29,158 nucleotides of DNA, taken from contig JBNGIQ010007795.1 in the NCBI GenBank assembly GCA_049999765.1, positions 1-29,158 of the forward strand, read 5' to 3'. Origin of the DNA: Phaeoceros laevis. Its lineage: Eukaryota; Anthocerotophyta; Anthocerotopsida; Notothyladales. The notes under the pieces were generated by a model, which saw nothing but the letters and a program-made list of their open reading frames with translations, was not told where the DNA came from and did not search any database. Positions within the stretch are counted from its first letter, which is position 1. Every line of letters starts with the position of its first letter. Below are positions 12,848-21,725 of this stretch, piece by piece. The position numbers and the translations under genes were made by a program.

Positions 12848-13156
12848 CCTTCCGAATTTCCGAAACTCCTACCCCTATTTCCTAATTATAAACGCTCCCT
12901 TTTCACAACACTATTATTGGGGCTTACTTTGGGAGCTTCAACATTGCAGAAATTCATTTTGCCGGAAATGCATGTCTTAGAAACTCGTCAAGCATATCCT
13001 TGGCAAGTGTATGGCCACTCACAACACTTGGAATCATATTTTTTAAGGCTCTTACTACGATATCCGCCAACTACTCAGCGTTCCCAAACTCACCGAAAAA
13101 TTTCTCTCTTACATCAAGGCGAGTGGCGATTACCTAACGTAGGTTTATTGACATAG
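12848..13156 (+). other. AT-rich open frame of unknown origin
   Basis: An open frame of about 100 codons runs to a TAG at 13154-13156. It includes NYKRSLFTTLLLGLTLGAS, ILPEMHVLETRQAYPWQVYG and HQGEWRLPNVGLLT. Base composition is more AT-rich than the neighbouring genes. Residue composition (many Leu, Arg, Gln, Tyr) reminds me of organellar ORFs, but I cannot name a gene. It may be an inserted organellar or transposon fragment. Confidence 0.3.
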
Positions 13157-14039
13157 CTAGATTTGCTATTTTGTTTGCTCTATTCTCTGTCTTTTGAGCT
13201 TCCCAAAGTGACTATTCACTCATGTTTTTGACTCATGTTGAGGCATCATAGACTCACGGCTGCATACGCCTAATGATAGATAAATAAATAAATAAATTTC
13301 ACAACTCTAAGGTTTCGCGCAGAGACCTGGACGGGCCTGCATCAACCACTTCCCCCGTCAATCGCAAGATAAAAAAACCACATCTCAATTTACACCGCAT
13401 TTGTTGGCTCTACTTGCAGCAAACGACATGATAATAGCCAACGGCCTTCAACAATTTCCAGGATCATAGAACTTCACCTTTGTTGGGTCCCCAAGTGCCA
13501 CCTCACCCCAGGGCAGGCTCAATAGTAGATGTAGGATGATTACATATAGTGTTTAGCCAACTCCACATGGAAATTGAACACACTGTCCCGTTTTCGACTG
13601 GCGACCGGGAGCCAGCGTCAACGACTACATTTTTTTTCCAATGGGAAGATGATTCAGATTTCTTCGATATTCCATAGGAGGAAGTCTTAGAGGACGTTGA
13701 GCAAGAGTTCGACCTCCTCTCAGTCCTCCACAACTTGTGGCCAGCCCCCATGCCATCTTTAGCCGCAAGCGGGGTTTCACCGTGATGACTTTGGGGAAAG
13801 CTAGGTTTGAACTTCTTAAAGGCGTCTCCAACACGGCAGCTCAAGGAAGGCATTAGAAGGGTTTTACCTACTCCCAATTTCTAGCCTACCACCAGGCCAT
13901 ATTCAACAGTAAGCGGGGTTTCATCATGGTCACTCTGCATCAGTTGAAGGCCCCCGAAGGAGCAGCCACAACCACATGGTCCAGCACGTGGCCTACAGAA
14001 ACAGCCTAAGCCCCCCCTGCTCCATCCAAAGCCCATACC
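13157..14039. other. Repeat-rich spacer left of the large gap
   Basis: No gene I can support. It holds a TAAA microsatellite (13281-13297) and two related segments with AAGCGGGGTTTCA at about 13768 and 13909. On the minus strand each segment reads a GETPL- or DETPL-like peptide. The 124-aa minus-strand ORF at 13503-13877 has no recognisable family. Confidence 0.5.
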
Positions 14040-14439
14040 NNNNNNNNNNNNNNNNNNNNNNNNNNNNNNNNNNNNNNNNNNNNNNNNNNNNNNNNNNNNN
14101 NNNNNNNNNNNNNNNNNNNNNNNNNNNNNNNNNNNNNNNNNNNNNNNNNNNNNNNNNNNNNNNNNNNNNNNNNNNNNNNNNNNNNNNNNNNNNNNNNNNN
14201 NNNNNNNNNNNNNNNNNNNNNNNNNNNNNNNNNNNNNNNNNNNNNNNNNNNNNNNNNNNNNNNNNNNNNNNNNNNNNNNNNNNNNNNNNNNNNNNNNNNN
14301 NNNNNNNNNNNNNNNNNNNNNNNNNNNNNNNNNNNNNNNNNNNNNNNNNNNNNNNNNNNNNNNNNNNNNNNNNNNNNNNNNNNNNNNNNNNNNNNNNNNN
14401 NNNNNNNNNNNNNNNNNNNNNNNNNNNNNNNNNNNNNNN
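14040..14439. other. Assembly gap, 400 N
   Basis: Four hundred undetermined bases directly abutting the minisatellite array, most likely because the array could not be assembled. Confidence 0.99.
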
Positions 14440-15210
14440 TCTATGACATGTCGAGTAATGTCTCTGACATGTCGAGTAGCTTGCGTAAGCCTAAACGCCG
14501 CCATGAGCACACCGCCATGTCTATGACATGTCGAGACGCCGCCATGAGCACACCGCCATATCTATGACATGTCGAGTAATGTCTCTGACATGTCGAGTAG
14601 CTTGCGTAAGCCTAAACCACACCGCCATGTCTATGACATGTCGAGTAATGTCTCTGACATGTCGAGTAGCTTGCGCCATATCTATGACATGGCCTAAACC
14701 ACACCGCCATGTCTATGACATGTCGAGTAAGCCTAAACCACACCGCCATGTCTATGACATGTCGAGTAATGTCTCTGACATGTCGAGTAGCCGCCATGTC
14801 TATGACATGTCGAGCGCCATGTCTATGACATGTCGAGCGCCATGTCTATGACATGTCGAGTAATGTCTCTGACATGTCGAGTAGCTTGCGCCATGTCTAT
14901 GACATGTCGAGTAATGTCTCTGACATGTCGAGTAGCTTGCGTAAGCCTAAACCTTGCGCCATGTCATAGGACATGTCGAGTAGCTTGCGTAAGCCTAAAC
15001 CTTGCGCCATGTCATAGGACATGTCGAGTAGCTTGCGTAAGCCTAAACCTTGCGCCATGTCTATGACATGTCGAGTAGTCATAGGACATGTCGAGTAGCT
15101 TGCGTAAGCCTAAACCTTGCGCCATGTCTATGACATGTCGAGTAATGTCTCTGACATGTCGAGTAGCTTGCGTAAGCCTAAACCCTTACTCGACATGCCA
15201 TCTATGATGG
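14440..15210. repeat. Minisatellite of a palindromic GACATGTC word
   Basis: About 22 copies of GACATGTCGAG occur in about 740 bp. They alternate between a TCTAT- and a TCTCT- preceded form, joined by GTAATG or GTAGCTTGCGTAAGCCTAAA linkers. Several copies read CATGTCATAGGACATG, a perfect 6-bp inverted repeat. Copy order is irregular, with higher-order blocks duplicated. The last fragment, near 15182-15196, is inverted (CTTACTCGACAT). Open frames across it are repeat artefacts. It continues into the gap on its left. Confidence 0.95.
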
Positions 15211-15227
15211 TTAAGCTATGTCATGTT

Positions 15228-15345
15228 AGTTACTAGATTTATGTAGATTTATGTTTTTTTTAACACACTGCCCTGAGTGGGTATTGAACCCCGGCCACTC
15301 CTTTGGGGGGCAGGGTTCTTTACCACTTGGATGTCCCCAAAGGGA
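15228..15345 (-). mobile_element. tRNA-like SINE-type element
   Basis: On the minus strand it reads CCAAGTGGTAAAGAACCCTG (A-box-like, from 15330) and, about 40 bp on, GGTTCAATACC (B-box-like, 15290-15280). It then ends in an A-rich tail (TTAAAAAAAACATAAAT). The order and spacing of the two boxes and the A-rich 3' end are those of a tRNA-derived SINE. I cannot fold a complete tRNA, and I see no target-site duplication. Confidence 0.4.
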
Positions 15346-15532
15346 TATCCAAGCCCAACCAAGTATGTAAGAAATCTCATATATGCATACACATGGTGCA
15401 TCCAAACTAAGTTGTTTAATCAACCCTCCCAAGTTATTAGTGTGCTCTGATTTGAAGTGTTATGGAGCTAGATTTTCCGTACTTTGAGAAGATCTAAAAA
15501 TTTAGATATAAGAATTTAGACTAACAGTGCAA

Positions 15533-15876
15533 ATGGCCTCGAATTCAAGTTCTGCCCCCACTCATACGCTACCACCGCAAAGTAATATTAGTCAGACCTC
15601 AGAGCCACTTAATGCGTCTCGAATCCCAAGGCGCAGAAGACATAGGCTTGGGAGGTTGGTTCCATACGAAATACGTGAGAGAGACCGTATTTTACTAAGT
15701 TTGAGTATAAGGTCAATGCTTCTAAAGAAGTATGTTCTATTTGCTTGGCCAAGTTCGTTGAAGATGTACAATGCAGAAAGCTACCTTGTGGACACCATTT
15801 TCACAAGGAGTGCATTGATACTTGGTTGAATGTAGGGAAGAAAACATGCCCCTATTGTAGATTTCAAGTTGTGTGA
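15533..15876 (+). pseudogene. RING-H2 finger E3 ligase gene with a frameshift
   Basis: The N-terminal frame starts at ATG 15533 (context GCAAATGGCC) with a Ser/Thr/Pro-rich region, then RIPRRRRHRLGRLVPYEIRE to about 15690. The RING finger is in another frame, 15733-15876: CSICLAKFVEDVQC, LPCGHHFHKECIDTWL, CPYCRFQVV, TGA. It has all eight zinc ligands of C3-H2-C3 type, with the Trp after the sixth ligand that usually contacts the E2. The two frames differ by one nucleotide and must join around 15685-15700. No intron fits there (the only GT...AG pair spans 13 nt). So this is either a recent pseudogene or an assembly error. Intact, it would be a ubiquitin ligase of about 113 aa. Confidence 0.75.
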
Positions 15877-16230
15877 AGTTTTCGTTAGAATATGACAAAA
15901 CTTTTGTAAAGAGTTGAAAGACTCATATTTAACAGAGTATTCATTTCAAAGTGGATTATTTTATTCAGCGAACGGTTTAGATGCTTTAAATTGCTTTGAG
16001 TTGAACTCAAAGAACTTTGAACCCTTAAACCCATATAAGGGGACCCTTTGAGCGGAGCTCGTTCCTGTCACTTCATAACATTCAGAATCTATTTTAAACT
16101 GGTTCAGGCAATATCCTTAGAGCTGTGGCTGCAGAGAAATACCCATGAGTCCCGAGCACACTGAATAAGGTGGGTGAAGTAGTGTCCTGGGAATTGTTTG
16201 GAGAGTGACGGCTGAGAGATACCTTTCAAT
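15877..16230. other. Spacer after the RING-H2 gene
   Basis: AT-rich to 16060, then the left part of a GC-rich element. No coding sequence seen. Confidence 0.5.
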
Positions 16231-16640
16231 CCCACGAGGGACACCCTGATGGTAGGGCGCGAGCCCTATCATCAGGCCGGCGGGGGTTCGATTCCGAACC
16301 CCTGCCACCAGGCAGCCCTTCTTGCCCACCCTCCTTGTGGGGCCGGCAAGTGGGGACCACGTGGCGGGCTGCCGCCCTGCCAGGAGTGTGCCCCTTGGGG
16401 CAGGAGCCCACGCAACCGCGGCCAACCCGCGATGGTTTGGTGCTCGGGCGGCATGCTGGCGACTGGCGGCGCACTTGGCGAAGACTGGCCGGGGTGGAGC
16501 CTCTTATAGCGGGGGGCTCGTGAGTCCTGGCTCATGAGTTGTGCAGCTCGCGCACCGGCTCGGCGGGGTAATGGCTGGCTATTTGGCCTTCGGGGCAACG
16601 GAAAATGCCGCGATTGCTGAAGTTGGGAGTGCAATGAAGA
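16231..16640 (+). mobile_element. GC-rich element with tRNA-like internal promoter boxes
   Basis: GATGGTAGGGCG (16248-16259) resembles a pol III A box, and GGTTCGATTCC (16285-16295) matches the B-box consensus. Spacing is about 38 bp. The B box lies inside an inverted repeat (GGGGTTCG / CGAACCCC), as in a T-arm. The following about 340 bp are far more GC-rich than both flanks. Best read as a tRNA-derived SINE or a composite repeat. The right border is approximate and no complete tRNA can be folded. Confidence 0.4.
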
Positions 16641-17388
16641 TTCTTATAGCTTGAGCATAGCGGACTTGGAAAAAGAATAGGCACAATAGGATATAAAGTG
16701 TAATGTGTACAAATTTGTGTCTAATATGAAAAAGCGCCGTGATTCACTAAAAAAAAAAAAGAGAGATGTCTTTCACGGAGATAATCTGGCTCATGACGTT
16801 CCATCTCGTCAAAAACATTAGGTGCAATCCATTCCGTTCTATGTCCCATTTCTTGAGTAGAAAGACGCGATTTTGGAGGAACACCTCTAGATTAGGTACG
16901 TCAATGATATGATATTGCATTTATGGTGTTTGCAAGTACGAGACCACACTGCAACAATGCATTTTCACCCTCTTGTGTGTCATCCTCCCATCTGAAATCA
17001 ATGTGCTCATGAGAGCACTAGCTGCACCACTAACCTCATCCGGAGTGTTCCTCTGTCAAAGCTGGACAAGTTGCTTCAAGGTCACATGTGCCCTCACCCA
17101 TGTGAATAATTTGTACCTAGCTTTTCATTTCAAGAAACCTCGAGTGGAATAACTTGTGATTTCACCAAGCCCTACAGGCCCCTACTAATTCCGTAAGAAA
17201 TCTCAAGTATATTTTTAAGTTATGATTTCGTGAGAAGTCTCTCCATAAACAAGACTATAGATACTTCTATATGCGCGGATGTCAAGCAATAAACACACAC
17301 ACACTAGTCCCCTCTCACCTAAAGCCTCTTTTTTCTCTCCTTCCCTCTTTCCAAGGATGTGTCCCAACCGGCCCATCTTTTGGCCATC
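16641..17388. other. Spacer with simple repeats
   Basis: No gene I can support. It holds an A12 tract (16749-16760) and a short CA microsatellite (about 17291-17304). Confidence 0.5.
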
Positions 17389-17518
17389 TTTTGAGCAAAG
17401 CATAGCCTGACTTTTTGGAGACGTGCTTGTTTACAATAGCCAGCAAGCAACGCGGCCCCTCATGATTAATTATAAGGAGGAAGCACACTGCTTCAAATGG
17501 ACGCGGACCCCTCCAGGC
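17389..17518. repeat. Interspersed repeat, copy 2
   Basis: Same-orientation partner of 12041-12172, starting at the same TTTTGAGCAAA word and ending in GGACGCGGACCCCTCC (copy 1: GGACGGAGACCCGTC). The two copies look roughly three-quarters identical by eye. Confidence 0.7.
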
Positions 17519-17997
17519 TGGTGCGAAACCGCACTGATCAGAGACATACCCGAGTCCCGGACCCGCCATTGCCTCGTGTTTTCCTCAAATCCAATACCAC
17601 TAGCAAACTGCATGCTTAGCCATGTTTTTTTTTTCCCGGCGAGGGGGGGTTTTATTACCAAAGAACCAAGATTACAAAGGAGCCACCATGGTGTGCTCCA
17701 ACATAAGAATCAGTTTGAGATGTTCCCACAATTTTTCTTTCATTGTGTAATGGGGTAAGCTTGTTGCCAAGATTTCTATGTTGCTTTTGCAGGTCATGGG
17801 TACATCATTCCCGACCCAACATGAGATGTCATTTCTAAAATCCCAACACTAGAAGTGTCTTACTTCACCGATGGAGAAGTAACTAACACCGCTGGGGAAC
17901 TAACCAGATGCGCCAGTGTCTTTTGTGGAGAACCACCTAACCAGATGCGGCGCACCAAGAACGGTGCCGATTGCGGCAGGGCACACTCTTGACTACA
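17519..17997. other. 3' flank of PIG-U
   Basis: No coding sequence seen. A T10 run at 17625-17634 is followed by CCCGGCGAGGGGGGG. On the minus strand an AATAAA (+ strand TTTATT, about 17652) lies about 345 bp past the PIG-U stop. Confidence 0.4.
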
Positions 17998-20883
17998 CTA
18001 GTCGCTTTTCTGTCGAGGAACAGAAACACGATGCTCCACAGCCTTCTTCAATTGCCGGTCATATCTTATCACTGTCCCCAAGCTCTCCACAACCAAGATA
18101 GTCTGAAAAGTGGACAGATCATTCAATGGGTAAGCACTCTCGTGCTGACAGATATGCAGCAGACCACCTCCGTAAGTCACCACAATGATGAGGAGACTAG
18201 TTTAACTGCGCAGGGCCTCCTCCTTACCTGAAGCGCAGCATAGACCAAGTTGATTGCGAAGTAGAAATTTGCATTTCCCGTCCCCTGCAAATTGAGAGAA
18301 TCTTGTCAGCGGTCTGTACACACAAACTGGTTTGCAGTTGATGGCCTAGGGTAACAGAGCAGCTTGTACCCTCCATATCCAGAGATTATACATGACTGGG
18401 CCCAGAGTCATCACCAACAGGTTGCCAAAGAAGAGAAGGAACGTGAACCTCATGCCTGGAAAGTCCCACAATCAAACAATGAGTTGGAACATGAACGACT
18501 GGTCCAGTATTACCGTGCAAGAAAGGGGTGCAGGCAGAGGGCGAGGGCCGACAAGTACAAGAACAGACCAGCTAGCTCCTCGGCGAAGAGGGGAAGCAGT
18601 CCACTGTAGAGAGCTGCATCGCCAATCTGTATCAGCTTCAATTTAGTACTGTTTCAACCTTGCATCATACCTTCCACATACAGCACACAACAAATGAGTG
18701 CTCTGCTAGCTCTTCACTGATAACAGAAAGTTCTAGCGGGCATCCACAGCTGCGTACGAACATGCATATAGCAACCACCACAGCCGGGAGTGCCTCAAGT
18801 GGAGACAGACTTACCGAGGGGTACGACCTGAGCAATGAGCAAATGGCCATAAAAATGAATGCTACAAAGAGTGGCCGGTGAGGCATGCGTAAAGTGACCG
18901 GGAGCATCAGAAACGCTATGTTGGAGTGGAAGACAAGGGTAAAGAACCACCGGAAATGATCAAATATCTCTGTGAAGAAGTACCTGCCACATGAATCACC
19001 AATGATCAGTTGCCAGATGATGTGATCATGACGTACTGCAATCTAATGCAAAGCCGATAACCAAAAGGTGCATTTGAAGCCCTTACCAAAAGAGACCTAA
19101 GTTGGGAGTAAGATCATCGACAGACAATGTAAAACCGTACGTCCTGCAGAGCCATAAATCTCAACATGGTACAACCACCATAGCACTCTCTAAGCCAAAA
19201 GTAAGTGGGCAACTGTACACATCAAGATTTTGGACCTGAAAACACTGAGGAGCCTCACCTTGTTAACATCTCTGTCAAGCTGGCATTTGGCCCTACAGCC
19301 AAGCTGCACAATCCCAAAATACACAGCCACCAGATCATCGACCACATTGCCAGGTCTCTCAAGGCAACCCAGTTTGGAACTGAGAACCACTGCGAATGAG
19401 GGCTTCTGCTGTATCCCTCTTGCCTTTGCTCCTCATTATAATTTTTGGCTATGCCAAACAGCTTCCTTTGAGGCCTGTCCAGACCAGACACCAGCATTGA
19501 AGCAACCTGTAAAAGAGCCACCGGAGGGCCACATTGGTAGCTTCACCGAAGAAATGTGCTCATTTGTCCCAGTGGGTGCAAACTCAAGTGTTTTGTAGAC
19601 TGCTTGTAAAAAACCAACTGGGAATAGGTTGCAGACAATACAGGAATTAGAAGTAAGCCGGGGTACATGGACAAATGTGTCGAAAGAGCCCAACCAAAGG
19701 CTGCCAACGGGATGTTACCTGCAACCAGATATCAAGGGATCCATTACAAAATAAATCGTGAAGAACAGTGATGCGCAGCACATCCCTCAACCAGAGAAAA
19801 CCAGGCACCATCAGCAGACGGCCGATGTCCTCGTTGCCCACATTACCTATTACAGCACCATAAAGTGCAAAGACAGTCATCAACGTTTCAATGGGCGATG
19901 TTGTGCCTCCAACACATGTCACAATTGTCAGAGGGTTGATCAGGTACAGTAGCCCTGCTACGTCACGTATCCCGTTTTGCCCTGTAAATCACAAATTAGT
20001 GCGTACTCGAGCAGGCATGAACTGCAAAAGGTTATATCTGACTAGTGCTCCTGACAAGAAACAGTAACGGTGGCATTATGCCCTGATCTTGCCAAGACAA
20101 AACAAATAAGTCAGAAGAAAATAGAGTGAACAGCTATACTCAAGAATCTTTACCGTTCAGCTGCTTCTTCTCAGAAGTACTGACGGCCGAACTAATCCCC
20201 AGAGCGGCCATATGGTCCAAATGGGCGAGGGTTCGCCGTCGACTGATGGCTTGCAACATGAAGGCTGTAAGGATATCTGCGACCAGGGAAATCAGAACGC
20301 TGACGACGATTGATGTCAATGCTCTAGACGATGCCTTTCTTCAGGCCAGAGACCAGAAAAAAAATAACCAAAGGGTAAAGGGCACACTTTATGTGAAGCA
20401 CAGGGCCGAGAATAACAAGCAGCAAAGGTGACCCGTGGTACGCAGAACCTGCAAAGTCTCATCAGAGTAGTGCTCAGATTCTTAAATCAGAAGTAAAGCA
20501 TAAGCTTAAGGAAGCTGGAGCTCGAAATTTATCAGCAGACCTGCATACGGAGACATGCCAAGCTGCTTGAGCCATTGGCCTTCGGCCACTGGACCACAAA
20601 GGACAATGATCAGAAGAAGAACCAGATTTATCAAAAAGAAGAATCACGACGGCCTGAAGGAGCTGTGCGTCCATTTTAACAACACTCCGGAACTAAGTAA
20701 TGACGCACAACTCTACAGGTAGCTCAGGTGAAGCGCATTACATCTCAACAAACTGTTGAGCGGGGTGGCAACCTCCACACGCCTGCCGAGCACAGCCTGC
20801 GCTCCGAGAGCATGAAGCAGCAGCCGGGCTGCAACAGCCAAAGGAATCCCGAGCGCCCATAGCATATCGGACGAAGTCCCCAT
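17998..20883 (-). CDS. PIGU: GPI transamidase subunit PIG-U
   Basis: Multi-span ER membrane subunit of the GPI transamidase, which attaches glycosylphosphatidylinositol anchors to proteins. Thirteen exons: 20883-20742, 20588-20541, 20448-20388, 20338-20154, 19981-19847, 19718-19642, 19506-19259, 19143-19087, 18983-18815, 18626-18569, 18455-18370, 18284-18228, 18102-17998. Phases agree; total 1428 nt (475 aa), close to plant orthologues. Family signatures in order: LAEGQWLKQLGMSPYAGSAY, HGSPLLLVILGP, SLVADILTAFML, YLINPLTIVTCVGGTTSPIE, ALYGAVIG, THLSMYPGLLLIPV, TYGFTLSVDDLTPNLGLFWY, FFTEIFDHFRWFF, SYPSIGDAALYSGL, NLWIWRGTGNANFYFAINLV. The intron 3 border is ambiguous: a 49-nt intron keeps VLHIKK, while a donor 14 nt earlier with an acceptor 4 nt later gives 67 nt. 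Both keep frame. All other introns are ordinary GT-AG. Confidence 0.95.
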
Positions 20884-21725
20884 TTCCTCCAACCAGGTCT
20901 GCCCTAATCTCTAGCATCCTCCCGCGGGCCCCCGCTGCGATAAAATCAGGCTTGCCATTTCCGTGTACTAGTACTACTCCTTCCTGCAGCTGGGAGTGGA
21001 GTCCTCAAGTCGTCAGGCAAACGGAGGTTGTAACACGAGAGTGCACGAAGGAATCTAATGATCCATTATAGCTCAGAACGGTCTGATTAGATCTAAGTGT
21101 TGAGTTTAGCTTGACTGCCGCGGAATATGCATGTCCCTGGTAAGGAGGTTTATGCGGATCCTCCTCTTGGGTCTGCACGTCTTTTCTCTCTCTGCCTAGT
21201 GGATATGTATAAGTATGTAACTTCGAACTCAAGCTGAGAAGAAGAAGACGAAGCAGCTTACATATTTGTTGTTCCTAATTACCGCATATTTCTCCAGGGC
21301 CCGACGGCGAGGAACTGTAAAGAGCGGGAGGCGGCAGCCGAGGAAGGCGTCCGCCATTGCTGCCAGCCTCTGGTTCGCTATGGCTGCCAGGCGAGAGAGT
21401 ACAGTTGCTGACTTGAAACAAAGTCGCCTCACTGATTCTGGTTCTTGGCGTCCTTCCTCTGTCGTCCAATGTGGGCACCGCTGTAGCTGCTCGAAACTCT
21501 ACGAAGACCAAGTTCATTGAAGGAGTCGTCCGAATTTGGTGAACTGCACTACATGTAGTCACTTTCAGAGGCAGAGAGCCAACGCGCCCAACGGGTGCAC
21601 TGGATCGCTACTGTCGTGGTACTGCTGTGTACTATCCTGCACTGGACTGCTCCTGCTGCTACCGCTGCTGCTACTTCTGAAAATCCCTGCAATTGCTCCA
21701 CATAGAATTGCGCACTACCAACGGG
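20884..21725. promoter_or_regulatory. Shared upstream region of PIG-U (-) and the PPR gene (+)
   Basis: 842 bp between divergent start codons. It contains a GAAGAAGAAGA tract (21236-21249) and, nearer the PPR gene, a CTG/CTA-type triplet run (21647-21677). The PPR frame has an in-frame TGA at 21678-21680, so its coding region cannot begin further upstream without an intron. No TATA box stands out. Confidence 0.5.

Noticed and set aside
13881-14510. 209-codon minus-strand frame and a 156-codon plus-strand frame across the gap
   Set aside because: Both are mostly N; only the flanks are real sequence and show no family.
14528-15082. Open frames of 60-107 codons on both strands with MTCRVM-like repeats
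   Set aside because: They simply translate the minisatellite; the same words appear in several frames and strands.
14440-15210. CRISPR-like array
   Set aside because: No constant repeat with unique spacers; the spacers are themselves repeated and irregular, and the genome is eukaryotic.
16248-16320. A functional tRNA gene
   Set aside because: B box is good, but no 7-bp acceptor stem or anticodon arm can be paired around it.
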